From positions 138,678,536-138,742,535 of the forward strand of contig NC_134458.1 of NCBI RefSeq assembly GCF_047948215.1: DNA of 64,000 nt, given 5' to 3'. The position numbers were made by a program, and so were the translations under genes. Shown piece by piece: positions 35,509-46,325 of this stretch. The DNA comes from Lycorma delicatula (Eukaryota > Arthropoda > Insecta > Hemiptera > Fulgoridae). The notes under the pieces are model-generated. The model saw only the letters and a program-made list of their open reading frames with translations. It was not told where the DNA came from and ran no database searches. The first letter of the stretch is position 1, and every line of letters starts with the position of its first letter.

Positions 35509-36826
35509 CATTAGTAAAGTAATTTTATTTTCTTATTAATAAATGACAAACCGAGTGCAAAAATCTATCCCCAAAGTGCGCTTATCCCCTGAATTTAAAC
35601 AGTGCGCTTAATCAACATAACCGTCCAGTTAATAGTCTAGTTGATAAAACTAATCTTCTTCGGCTCTGGATTTACGATTTTATTTTACGGTACATTAGAT
35701 GTATTGTGTTCATCGTTCGATGTATGTTAATTGCACTTAATTATGTCATATTTTGTTAACAAAAGTAATTTTTAATTTCTATTTGTAAAAACTATTGAAT
35801 CCTGTAATACAATCTGAATTTCATTAATTTAACTCTGATTAATTTTTAAAGTTTGAATCCATAAAGTTAATTTTGATCATTTTTAATTCCTTTCATTTTT
35901 AACAATCTATTTAGTTAATATTTTCGTATTTATAATCTTATCTGATGTCTTTTAAATAAAAATTAATCGATTAATTTATTAATATTGATGAGAATAATGA
36001 AAATTATTATTATTATTACTATTAGTGAGTTAATAAGTAGTTTAAAGCTATATTTATTATTCTCTTATGCTGCTTGACTTCCTTGATAATTAATAAAAAT
36101 TGTCCTCGAAAAATATAACTACTTTATACAAATAAAGGTTAAATTATGATGTCCTTATAAGACCGTCATTCAAATAAATCAGCGTATTTTTTTTCTATGT
36201 ACTTTTATTAGCTTAAATTCATTTATTAAAGAGTTGACATATTGATTTGTACTTTTTTTACGTTTTGTCACTGAACAAGGATAATCCTTTACAATCAACT
36301 TTTAAAAACATTTTCATGTTTTCAGTGCGCACGCGCGTGATTTTAATTGAAATAAATTCTAAAATGTATACTTAATTGAAGGTAATATAGGTAAAAATAA
36401 ATTAATATAATTTGATTTTAATATATTGGCTAATTAATACCGTAAGTATCAGATTATTATCCCATTTAGATTCATCTTCATTAAAAAATTATTTTGTCCT
36501 TAACATAAGTATATAAACCATTTACTAATAATAATAATAAGTAAGTATATCCGTTTCAAAAACTTCAGAATTAGTGTTAAAATATTTGCTTTCTGGAATC
36601 ATTCAGAAACATTTCTCACATAAAAAGTGAAAATACGCGTGAATCACGCATCACTAGCGTGAAGTGCCTTCCGCTCTGATATAAATTCATTTTTATCTCA
36701 ATCTTGAGTATCTTTTTTTTAAATAAAATTGTATGTAATGCAGTACAACGGGGCACATACCAACAAATTATTCATTTCTATCTGGTTTAATTTGTGTGAA
36801 TGATGATACTGATCTACTTTCACACG
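35509..36826. other. AT-rich DNA, no gene recognised
   Basis: Short ATT and ATA repeats near 36005 and 36525. No coding sequence supported. Confidence 0.45.
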
Positions 36827-36893
36827 TTAAGTAATGCACAATATTGTGCATTAAGTAATGCACAATATTGTTTATTAAGTAATGCACAATATT
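36827..36893. repeat. 24-bp tandem repeat, 2.8 copies
   Basis: Units of the form TTAAGTAATGCACAATATTG plus four bases repeat at 24-base spacing. The flanks CACGTTAAGTAAT and ATTACTTAACGTG form an outer inverted repeat, so the whole array can fold back. Confidence 0.8.
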
Positions 36894-36900
36894 ACTTAAC

Positions 36901-36960
36901 GTGTATTAATTAATACACAATATTAATTAACGTTTTAATTAATCCTTTAATTAAAACGTT
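36901..36960. repeat. Two perfect palindromes
   Basis: GTGTATTAATTAATACAC at 36901-36918 is perfectly self-complementary. 36929-36942 (AACGTTTTAATTAA) pairs perfectly with 36947-36960 around TCCT. Both abut the tandem array at 36827. Confidence 0.85.
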
Positions 36961-37315
36961 AAAATAAATGAGATATAAATAAATTAAAAAGTTAATGAAT
37001 AAAATTAAAAAAATAATAATGAATTTATTTTAATTTAAAAAAAAAATAAATTACATTAGAAAAAAAACAAGTAAACTTAAATTAGTTACGTGAGATGGTG
37101 GTAATTGCATGAATAAACGTATATGCGAAAAGGTTGTAAATAACTAGATATGAGTCATACATCATACCCAAGAACGGTATTTCTGTTCTCTGGATTAACA
37201 ATTCCTATGCCACAAACAACATACTTGGCTTACTGGGAACGTTAAGAGTAAAGTGTTTTCTCTTTGCCGTCTTCACTTAGCAAGATGTATTGTTCATGTC
37301 GGCATGCCAAGTCCA

Positions 37316-37373
37316 ACTCAATATTTACAATTAATAATATATGCAGCTCAGAATATATACACTATAGCTATGC
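37316..37373 (-). repeat. 58-bp inverted copy of R1-like element 3' UTR
   Basis: Exactly the reverse complement of 40650-40707, with no mismatch. It lies at the 5' end of the retrotransposon, just before the truncated endonuclease. A 13-base direct duplication (CACTATAGCTATG) marks its inner edge. Confidence 0.9.
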
Positions 37374-37430
37374 ACTATAGCTATGAGTAATAGAGTGGCA
37401 AGTAGATGAAATTTTAGAAGCAAAGGCACA

Positions 37431-38012
37431 GTGGCGCTAGAAACGTCCAAAACATTGATAATTGGCGTATATATATCTCCCAATGTGGCACTTAGTGAAT
37501 TCACTAGCACCCTTGATACGATACAAGAGCTAATTAGTAACACGGATAAGAAGATCATCATGGTAGGAGATTTCAACAGCAGGCTGGTGGCGGCTGGCGG
37601 TCGATGTACGAATAAGAGAGGTAAATTATTAACAGGCTTGATGGAGACCGTTGGCTGCCATTGCGTTAATGATGAGACGCCTACATTCGAGGCCAGGGTA
37701 CATACCTCTATCCTGGACCTCACCATACTTGACAATAGATGGAGGAGTCAGCAGTGGTATTGGGAGGTGATACCACATGATATAGCTAGCGACCATTACA
37801 CCACGATGATATCATTGAACGATGTCAGTTTTAAGACGAATGAACAACCCTCGTTGATTAGATTTTCGACGTACCAAATAGAAGTAATTACCAATAGAGT
37901 GGCTACAAGACTAGAGGCGGCTGAACATCTTACGCCAGATACTTTGACCAATATTGTTATGCAAGAGATGGATAGAGATCAGGAAACACACGGTCTATTG
38001 GTGGACAGGTGA
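37431..38012 (+). pseudogene. AP-endonuclease domain of R1-like element, N-terminally truncated
   Basis: The frame contains GVYISPN (central strand), IMVGDFNSR (catalytic GDFN) and ASDHYTTM (catalytic SDH), in the order expected of the endonuclease/exonuclease/phosphatase fold. The first strands with the Asn and Glu active-site residues are absent because the element is truncated upstream. It would nick target DNA to prime reverse transcription. A frameshift near 37990 moves the reading to the frame at 37954-38307. Confidence 0.8.
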
Positions 38013-38307
38013 AATAGCGCTCCTTAGACAGACGCTACAAACCAGGAGAAGTGTAATGCAAAGGCTCAGACCCGCGGGTGACTCGAGATATCAGGAGGCA
38101 GTTAGCAACTATAAAGAGGCTAGAAGAGCTCTCAATAAAGCTATAAAGAAAGAGAAGAGAATACACTGGTCGAGGTTGTGTGCTGAACTAGACAGTGACC
38201 CATGGGGCATGGCTTTTAAAATAGTTACAAAGAGGTTTGGCAGAAGGCTTCCGATACTCTCTAAGGATTGGGTTGAAACACAAGTATCTAGTCTTTCCCG
38301 CATATAA
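37954..38307 (+). pseudogene. Endonuclease-RT linker of R1-like element (frameshifted)
   Basis: This frame continues the polyprotein with a basic, helical linker (YKEARRALNKAIKKEKR, WGMAFKIVTKRFGR) that normally joins endonuclease and RT in R1-clade proteins. It overlaps the endonuclease frame by about 60 bases. It returns to the original frame near 38300, so two compensating indels separate this copy from an open polyprotein. Confidence 0.7.
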
Positions 38308-40085
38308 CTGTTGAGGACCGCAACCCCACTGAATGCGATAGCAGAAGATTTGCCTTATGCGAGTTGCAATGTGCTGGCAGCATGCTTGCGACTAAGAATA
38401 GCCCCGGACCGGACCAAATACCAGCTGCATTAATTAAGAATCTCATCAAGAAAGCACCTTGGGAGATACTCGAGGTGGCCAGCTACGGTCTGATTCACAA
38501 GACTTTCCCGGAGTGTTGGAAGGAGGCAAAAGTTGTGTTTTTGCCTAAATGCACAAATGATACAGGACAATTGACATATAGACCGTTGAGCCTCCTCAAC
38601 ACGATGGGAAAAGTGGTTGAAAAAATGTTGGCTGGCCGCATAGTGCAGGAGGTGGAAGATGGTGCGAAAATAAGTGCTAATCAGTTTGGTTTTTGGAAAG
38701 GCAGGTCAACAGTTCAGGCAATTAGTAAGGTGATTAGTTGGGCTAACGAAACTAGAAGAGGTACTTGGCGGACAAGAAACATTCCTTTGCTTGTCTCTTT
38801 AGACGTGAAGAATGCTTTCGGGTCGATTCCGTGGAAACATATTAATGCGGCCATGGTTGAAAAGGGATTTAGCCCGTACTTGAGAAGGCAAGTAGAGGAA
38901 TACCTCAAAAGTCGCAGCTGTAAAGTCAAGGCGCAAGAGCAAGAGATATCCTTTAGTATGAACGCCGGAGTACCGCAGGGCTCAGTCCTTGGACCACTTT
39001 TATGGGTCATTGCCTTTGATGGTGTGCTTCGGCTAACATTTCCTGAGGGTGTACAAATTATTGCATACGCAGATGATCTGGCAATCCTTGTGCAGGCCAG
39101 AACGATCGATGAAGTTAAAAACAAGGCAAACGCTGCATTAGAGACAGTTGGTAGATGGCTCATTGATAGGGGATTGCAGCTTTCGACTGAAAAATGTAAA
39201 TACATTAAATTCACTGGAAAACATGTATTGCAGCCAGTAGATATACGAATTGGAGACTATAATATTGAGGAAGTAACAGTATTAAAATATCTTGGAGTCA
39301 TCTTACAGAAAAACTGCAGATTTACTGAGCAGGTACTAAGTGTCTGTCAGAGTGCGGAGAAACTGACTAAATGCCTAAATATAATTTTGTCAAAGCAGAG
39401 CGCTCCTCGGGCATCAAAAAGAAGAGTTTTAGCGACAACCGTAGTGTCAACAATGATGTATGCCGTGCCGGCATGGAGTTGTGCTCTCACTATTAGCAGA
39501 AATAGAGACAGGTTGAAGAGAGCACACAGGGGGATACTACTGGGAGTAGTATCTGCCTATAGAACTGTTTCTTACGAGGCCTTCTGTGTGCTCTCGGAAA
39601 TGTTGCCGATTGACCTTATCGCCAGATATAAAACTGACAGGTTTTTAGGGAGAGCAGAAAATGAAGTCAGGGAGAACATACATAGAATCTGGCAGGAGAG
39701 ATTGGCGGAGGCTGGAGTGGCTGGATGGACAAGAACCTTAATTCCAGAATTAACAGGATGGATAAACAGGCGGCATGGAGAAACTGACTATTGGATCACC
39801 CAGTTCCTGACGGGACATGGGTGTTTCAATGGTTATCTCCATAAGGTGGGAAGAAGGAATGAACCCACGTGCATGTACTGCGAACAGGACGATGATTCTA
39901 AGCATACGTTTTTAGTATGTAATAAATGGATAAGACTAAGACACGACGCGGGTATTCATGGAAAAACGCCGAAGGAAACCATGGATTTCATGCTCAGCAG
40001 TAAGGAGAACTGGAGGAAGGTCGCTGATTATATAAAGACAGTACTAAAACAGAAGAATGAAGATGAAAGAAGTATGGGTTTCTAG
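38298..40085 (+). CDS. Reverse transcriptase of R1-like element, open frame (573 aa from first Met)
   Basis: From ATG at 38364, residues 12-25 hold SPGPDQIPAALIK (RT entry). D147 lies in SLDVKNAFGSIPW, residues 202-213 read GVPQGSVLGPLL, and YADD at 235-238 supplies the other catalytic Asp pair. A C-terminal C-x2-C-x7-H-x4-C motif (C503, C506, H514, C519) matches the zinc-finger-like motif of R1-clade proteins. The frame is open for about 20 codons upstream of this Met, so the Met is internal to the polyprotein rather than a true start. There are no stops to 40085. It would copy element RNA onto nicked chromosomal DNA, but with the endonuclease truncated this copy is not autonomous. Confidence 0.85.
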   Translation, partial: PHITVEDRNPTECDSRRFALCELQCAGSMLATKNSPGPDQIPAALIKNLIKKAPWEILEVASYGLIHKTFPECWKEAKVVFLPKCTNDTGQLTYRPLSLLNTMGKVVEKMLAGRIVQEVEDGAKISANQFGFWKGRSTVQAISKVISWANETRRGTWRTRNIPLLVSLDVKNAFGSIPWKHINAAMVEKGFSPYLRRQVEEYLKSRSCKVKAQEQEISFSMNAGVPQGSVLGPLLWVIAFDGVLRLTFPEGVQIIAYADDLAILVQARTIDEVKNKANAALETVGRWLIDRGLQLSTEKCKYIKFTGKHVLQPVDIRIGDYNIEEVTVLKYLGVILQKNCRFTEQVLSVCQSAEKLTKCLNIILSKQSAPRASKRRVLATTVVSTMMYAVPAWSCALTISRNRDRLKRAHRGILLGVVSAYRTVSYEAFCVLSEMLPIDLIARYKTDRFLGRAENEVRENIHRIWQERLAEAGVAGWTRTLIPELTGWINRRHGETDYWITQFLTGHGCFNGYLHKVGRRNEPTCMYCEQDDDSKHTFLVCNKWIRLRHDAGIHGKTPKETMDFMLSSKENWRKVADYIKTVLKQKNEDERSMGF

Positions 40086-40397
40086 TATGTTAGGTTGGAT
40101 GGACAGCCTCAGCGGTGAGAGCCAGCATGCTTAGGTGTGCTGGTTTCAATGATCCGCTGAGGACTCCTTGGGGTGTACTGTACGGACAAGAGAGTATTAT
40201 GAAAGATCCGGGGGTCGCATCACGACTTGTAGGTATGATGTGGTTCCATAGAGGACATAATAGAGAATAAAAAATCTCAAAAGAGCCACCGGTAGGCCTG
40301 ACCTGCCATGCCGGTAGGCGGGGAGGGCCTATTAGATTAACGGACACTCCCTGGGTGGCGTAATACCATCAAGTCGGTCCGGCCCAGGGGAGTAGAG

Positions 40398-40415
40398 AAA
40401 AAAAAAAAAAAAAAA
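40398..40415 (+). repeat. Internal A18 run in the 3' UTR
   Basis: Eighteen A about 310 bases after the RT stop, followed by about 510 more bases before the terminal A-run. It resembles a poly(A) tail embedded inside the 3' UTR. Confidence 0.85.
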
Positions 40416-40649
40416 GCTCAAGGGGGAGTCATGCGGTTGATGTTCTCTCCCGGTGAGAAATGGACTGCGTGTGCCTAGTATTTTATAAGGCTGGTACAGC
40501 AGAAACTAATAGAGGAGGACCGTGAGGAGAACAAGGAAAGGTCGGTTGAGAACGGCAATGGGTGCTAGCCTCATGGGCGAGTGCGGGGGTGTCTTGGCAT
40601 TGTCGTCACCAATGGCTCCCGCGGGACGCGTTCCTGTTGTCTGAGGCCG

Positions 40650-40707
40650 GCATAGCTATAGTGTATATATTCTGAGCTGCATATATTATTAATTGTAAAT
40701 ATTGAGT
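40650..40707 (+). repeat. 58-bp 3' UTR segment, perfect inverted partner of 37316-37373
   Basis: It lies in the retrotransposon 3' UTR in normal orientation. The exact reverse complement occurs at the 5' junction. Identity stops abruptly on both sides. Confidence 0.9.
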
Positions 40708-40939
40708 GTAAATAATGTCGGATGTGTTATGTAAATATTGATGTGAATGAGAAGTGTGCCTGTGACGCGGGTGGTGCTGATGTGATGCCTTTACCTCAAT
40801 TCCAGCACCACCCTGGGTGAGGGAGTGGGTTTTTTGTGGGTCCCACCGCATAGGCGGTGAACCCCACACACCCAGTATGTGCGGACTGCTTGGTGATTGG
40901 TTCAGGAAAGTTTTCCCACTTCCTACGGAAAAAAAAAGT

Positions 40940-42120
40940 TACGTTTTCCAAAATTTATATTCATTGTTGATTTTATAAGTTGCTAACAGATGTTGAAGTG
41001 TAACTACATTAGCCTTATTTTTGGATGAAGTTTAGTGGGTTTTTTTTTTTTATTAGTAAGCTTAAAAGCGTTTAAATTACAAAGGTCAAATGTAAAAAAA
41101 AAGGTAAAAAAGATTAAAGAAATTAAAATTTAAAAAAAATTAGTTTAGTTTAAAGAAGTTTAATCTAACTTATAAACCCGGTTTTTCTTTTTATCCATTA
41201 AGTAGTATTAAAAAAAAACTATCGAAATCAATCCTTTTATTTAAAGGAAGCCTTGAACACCCAAAAAATACGAATAAAATTGACGATTTCAAGACACTAC
41301 TTAAAAAATATACAAATATCCGCTGCTAAAAATTTAAAGTAAGTAAATAAAATGAATAGTTTAAATTATTAAATTAATTATAATTGTATGTTTTAATTAA
41401 TATATTTCAAATCTTTAATATTTATTTTTATATTAATCAACAGTTAAAAATAAAAATGAAAAAAATAGTAACTTTCTTTATTTATCAAGGAAATGTCTTT
41501 TGTAATGATTATTACAGATTGATTAATGAACGATAAGTCAAACGCAGAACTATTATACATATTTTTAAAAGGTGAAGGTTTATATATGTATACATATTAC
41601 AAATATATGTCCATAGTTAATTAAATAAGCTAAACTTACAATTTGTATTAAGGTCATGTATTTACAAAAGTTACATTGTTTAATGTAAGTGAATTACTGG
41701 ATTATGTAATTAATGTTAACTTATTATTTTATTCACCTACATTTTTAATTAATTATGTCTATTTTTTATTTATATATTTGTTATTAATAGTTTACCAGGT
41801 GGACCTTAACCTATTTAATTTTAAATTATTCAGTTTATTATTTAATTCTGGGTTAATTAATTAAAAAGTTTACGAAATGTTAATACAAACTTGTGTTGAC
41901 ATATTCTTTAATTTCATATATATTAGAACAAAATATATCTCTGATAAGACGGGTACCTACATTAAAATTACAGTTTTAAATAAGATGTTATAAGTTTATT
42001 TTTATAATAAACCTTTGAAACTATATATATATATATATATATATATTTAAAGACTTCAAAATATTAGAATTTAAAATAGTAATAATAAATCAGCAAAAAT
42101 TATTTGTATTTATGATATTT
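40940..42120. other. AT-rich DNA, no gene recognised
   Basis: No gene. (TA)n run at about 42022-42046. Confidence 0.45.
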
Positions 42121-42582
42121 AAAGTGTTTTCAAGTAAACATTCAAGAAAGTGAATGTGAAAAAACAGAGGTGGTTCGCGTATAGTTACTGTGGAACTGCA
42201 GCACCCCCTATTTCCACTTGATATTGATAATATTTAATATAATGAGTCCTTTTTCTTTAATTCTTTCTTTATACTTGTACAATATATAATCCTTAACCTT
42301 AATGTCAGTAGTCATCCCCCAGTTTATGAAAAAGGTACAAAAATCTTTGTCTGGAACTGCGTGCTTCACAGTTCCAGCGGCGTGGTGTTTGGCTGTTGTA
42401 CGCATGCACACATAGGAAGCTGCACGTAAGGCTGCGAGGTAGAGATAGCACTGTCGCTCCCGCAGTGCCGACCCTGGCATGCTGGTAGAAGGTCGTTTTT
42501 TTTACTCCGCGTGTGTTATCTAGTTTAGTCGGTGGAAGGAATATGAAAGTGGTTTAATTGTTTTTTCAGTAGTGATCAGAAG

Positions 42583-42651
42583 ATGGCGGAAAGCAAGGAC
42601 TCTTTGATTGCCAAATTTGTCCAAAAACACGCTGGAAGGGAAAAAGAAAAG
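42583..42651 (+). CDS. Candidate first coding exon (exon 1 of 2)
   Basis: ATG at 42583 in good context (AAGATGGCGG) opens MAESKDSLIAKFVQKHAGRE, and the exon ends at AAG|GTAATT. A pyrimidine tract with CAG just upstream (42545-42569) could splice a 5' UTR exon. The preceding 42350-42520 is unusually CpG-rich for this window and could be a promoter or first non-coding exon. Joined to 42985-43071 in the same phase, the frame stays open to a stop. Family not recognised; it could derive from a transposon. Confidence 0.35.
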
Positions 42652-42984
42652 GTAATTAGTAAAAACTAATTGTGTATTTGTTTCTGCGTGCATAGAAATT
42701 TAAATTAAGCACCACTGGACTATAGTGTTTTTAAACGGACATTTTATTAAGTTTTTGTCTAATAATACTAAAAAATATGATCTGTATTGGCATTTTATTA
42801 CTTATTCGGTTAAACCGAATATGGTTTTTAAGCAAATTATGCTTAAAAATCGTGTGTTTAAACCGTGTACCATACTCTTGAATATTATAAAGTGTAGAAT
42901 TAGATTATCCTGCTTCCAGCTAATTCATTTTTATTATTCTTCTTATAATTTATTTATTTTTCTTTCAGTTCTTTTATTTTACAG

Positions 42985-43071
42985 AAAACCTTAACCGTAG
43001 CCTTGAAAAGGCCCAGAAAAAATTTTCTGGAGCAGCACCCCACCAATTTTAGCTACGACCCGCAACTGTAG
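42985..43071 (+). CDS. Candidate second coding exon (exon 2 of 2)
   Basis: The acceptor TTTATTTTACAG ends at 42984. The exon continues the phase of exon 1 and encodes a basic stretch (LKRPRKNFLEQHPTNFSYD) before TAG at 43069-43071. The joined product would be 51 residues. The open phase across a consensus intron of about 330 bases supports a gene, but the short length keeps confidence low. Confidence 0.33.
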   Translation, partial: KTLTVALKRPRKNFLEQHPTNFSYDPQL

Positions 43072-43169
43072 AAGAAATGAAATAATAAAATATAATGCAT
43101 ATTCTTGCAGTGAATCTTAACACACGGTCGGTTGTATTCCGCTTTCTCGTGCATCGTTTCTTTTTATTT

Positions 43170-44040
43170 TTTCTGCCGACTTTTCGAAGAAAAATACGAC
43201 ATTTTGAGGTATTAGTAGTACGAAAATACCATTTACTTAAATTGTTAACTTCTATATTTATTTATAAGCCTATGTATAAAATTTTCTGTCTCGAAAATCT
43301 TTAAAACACTTGCAATTTCATTGAAATTTAGATAACCTGTAGTAGTGTATATGAAGTTGTGCGTGTGAAAATTTAATGAAAATTGGTTGACCATCCATAT
43401 TTAATGAAAATTGGTTTTTTAGGCCCATCCATATTTTATTTAGAAAAATAAAACTTAAACATCTAAAAGAGAATATTGTTTTTTTTTTTAAGGAACAAGA
43501 ATAACCTTCAAAACATTTCTTTCTTAAAATTAAAAAAATAAAAACATTCTTGCACAGTTCTGCCAAAAAGATTCAGTTTTCGTTATTTTATATTGTTTCC
43601 TTTTGCCTCGTTCGAACACGTATCCAGTTATCATGACCCTCAAAGCAAATAACGGTACCTGAATACCCCGAACAATACTGCTAATAATAGTTACCACAGA
43701 TAAAGAAATATCATTGTTCCAACTTGCAGCATCGTAACGAACCACACTTCCAACTTGCCCGGTTCAAATTTTTTCGACCTTAATTTGAGCTTAACCCAAG
43801 ATCGAATACCACAGTATATCACAGTATACCACAGTATATCTAAATTTTAATGAATCCGATCTAGTAGTTTTGAAGATTTTCGATCCAAAAAATTTTATTA
43901 AAAGGTCTGTACATATACATTTTTTAGGAAACTCCCAATTTAAGTGAATGGTATTTTCGTACTTCTCATACTTCAAAACGTAAAGAAAATTCATATTCAC
44001 CCCCTCACTCCCACCATGCGACCGAAGTAATAGTTTTCTT
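43170..44040. repeat. Inverted pair of an interspersed repeat
   Basis: The left copy (43190-43400) and right copy (about 43790-44035) are reverse complements of the same family found at 32745-33120. The 390 bases between are not recognised. Either a foldback element or two independent insertions. Frames on the minus strand in this interval are repeat-derived. Confidence 0.65.
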
Positions 44041-45685
44041 CAAAAAGTCTTTAAAAAAATAATATTTTTCAATTATTTATTTCTTTACTTTCTTAACTTT
44101 TGAAATCGATATCAAATTAGTAAACTGTTGTTTTTAATTTATCACAAACTTCTAAAATCAAAATTTGAAGAAATATTTAAAAAGGGTTTTTTTTCAGTTT
44201 TGACAATTTGGTAGATCAGTTTAATTCTCTCTACATTTGTAACAGGATACGAGTATCTCACTTAGATTTCATTGTTAATTAATTTTTTTTTTTTTTTTTA
44301 AGTACTGTTCCATGTTTTGCACAAGTTGTAATAAATTTCTTAATTACACTGCACAAGGTAAAGGAGTAAGGAAGAGAAAAAATAAATAAATAAAGCGATG
44401 TCTAGTAAGTTTCTTCAAACAGCCTGTACATCATTTACTTAGAAGGTCATTGATATTATGGTACAGTCTCTTCTTTATTTTTATAATTAATTGACTTTTT
44501 TAATGGGTGCTTGTCTTATAACGTTTATTATTATAACAAAATAATAATAAACTAATATTAACTAGTACATTAAAAGTTATACATTATAATAATTTAGATT
44601 TCACTCTAAATATGACTTCATTATCATAAAATATAACTTTTCAAATTCACATAAATAGTAATGAAAATAAAAGTCTGATTTTTCATAATAATAATAATAA
44701 ACAAATTTATACCTTGTAGAATTTAAAATGAAATTTATTTTAATAGTATATTTTATACATATTAGATATTTTTATTATTATTATTATTATTATTATTACT
44801 ACTACAGCACTCAACTATTACTAATAGCCTTAAAAATTTCTAATTTTTGAAAGTAAATAATTGCATTCATATGTTTTCTCATATTCTCTTTTCTTTTTCA
44901 CATAAAAATATAATTTAATTACTTACATTTTACACACATGCTACAATACCGTGAATTTTAAACGTATTTATTCTACGTTCAGTGTAAGACCAATCTTGTA
45001 AAAAAAGCCCAATGGTTTGGTTCATGAATTTTATAATATTCATGAGTATTTATGTGATAGATAATACACATACATGCGATCAATTACTACCAGCTATTAT
45101 ACGAAGCCTACGTAACATTGAGGATGTGTAAAAATCATTACAGTTTATAAAATGTGAGGGTCAATTTTTTCCTCTGAGAAGCTTACATTATACTCGTATA
45201 AATGTAAACTTCGGTACTCGTTAATACGGTTCTCATTAGCCAGACAATATACGAAATTTATCAATCAGTGCCCATCTATAACTCATTCGGTTTACAGCAT
45301 TGTTTCAAGAATAGTTTTTCCATATTCTCTTTTTTGTATATTAAAGATTTCCTTCGTTTTGTTTTTGAAGAAAATCGAAGGTGATCTTTCATTACTGAAA
45401 TTTATCTTTAAAAAATTAATAAAAACTAAAAAAAAAAACGTTTCTTTGAATAATTAATTTTTAATGCATCTTATATCTATTACACTACTTTAAAATGTTA
45501 AAAAAAAATCTTTATTATCAACGCCCAATTCCAGCGGTTTATCAAACAATTTTCAAGCAAACATAATGTGATATCTTTTATCCCTTTCTAGATAACTTTT
45601 TAATCAGGATCATGAAAAATAGATTAATTTGCAAAAATTGTCACTGTTTTAGCTTAATCACTATAATCTATTGCCAACTTCCGCG
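44041..45685. other. AT-rich DNA with trinucleotide repeats
   Basis: Poly(T) near 44281-44300, an (ATA)n run near 44686 and an (ATT)n run near 44772-44800. No gene supported. Confidence 0.45.
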
Positions 45686-45776
45686 TTGGAAAGGTAGAGT
45701 CTCAAACTTTGATCCGGAAAGTTCTGGGATCAAATTTCGGCTTGAAGTGGGATTTTTCATACGCTACAAACTCTCC
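45686..45776 (+). mobile_element. SINE family B fragment (copy 3)
   Basis: Degraded tRNA-like head in plus orientation: GGTAGAGTCTC, then a B-box-like GGGATCAAATTTC, followed by TTCATACGCTACAAAC, the segment after the head in family B. The tail is missing. Confidence 0.55.
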
Positions 45777-45938
45777 TTTCAAAATTCACACTTTTCGTTT
45801 ATTTCAATCAGGACTGGTTGATTTAGAAGTTATTATTTATAATTATTTCGTTTTATAACTCCAAAAAATGTTTAATTTTAAAAAGTATCCATTAAACGAT
45901 GAATACGAAGTGGAATTTGATTTCTTTTTAATATATAA

Positions 45939-45940
<2 letters not shown>

Positions 45941-46019
<79 letters not shown>
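45941..46019. repeat. (TG)n microsatellite, about 39 units
   Basis: Uninterrupted alternating TG over about 79 bases. Alternating purine-pyrimidine of this length can adopt Z-DNA and is expected to vary in length. Confidence 0.95.
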
Positions 46020-46022
<3 letters not shown>

Positions 46023-46051
46023 GAAAGAATAAATATATAACTCTCTCTTTT

Positions 46052-46325
46052 TCTGTTTAGCCTCCGGAACCACCGGAAGGTATTACTTCAGAGGATGATA
46101 TGAATGAATATAAATGAAGTGCAGTCTTGTACAGTCTCAGGTCGACTACTTCTGAGATGTGTGGTTAATTGAAACTCAACCTTCAAAGAACACCAGTATC
46201 CACGATCTAGTATTCAAATTCGTATAAAAGTAACTGCCTTTAGTAGGATTTGAACCTTAGAACTCTCGACTTCGAAATCACTTGATTTGCGATAACGAGT
46301 TAACCACTAGACCACCCCGGTAGGC
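46052..46325 (-). mobile_element. SINE family A copy 2
   Basis: Nearly full-length family A in minus orientation, from the GGTGGTCTAGTGGT head (46300-46320) through CGAAGTCGAGAGTTC to the CTCTGAAGTAATACC and CCGGAGGC tail. Imperfect AATAAA-rich flanks may be the target duplication. Confidence 0.85.

Larger units (their letters stand above)
37380..40930 (+). mobile_element. R1-clade-like non-LTR retrotransposon, 5' truncated
   Basis: The order is APE endonuclease, linker, reverse transcriptase and a C-terminal Cys/His motif, followed by an 850-base 3' UTR and an A9 run at about 40929. It is more GC-rich than its surroundings, so it is probably a recent arrival. ORF1 and the start of the endonuclease are missing. 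The RT resembles the R1/TRAS/SART group by motif wording; there is no 28S rDNA next to it, so it is not at the R1 site. AGTTACGT appears at 37084-37091 and just after the A-run, a possible but weak 8-bp target duplication. Confidence 0.85.

Noticed and set aside
36827..36893. CRISPR-like repeat array
   Set aside because: Units are directly adjacent without unique spacers, and the sequence is from an animal genome.
38714..39214. Minus-strand 166-codon frame
   Set aside because: Antisense shadow of the R1-like reverse transcriptase.
45843..46073. Minus-strand frame with a long His-Thr repeat
   Set aside because: It is only the translation of the (TG)n microsatellite.
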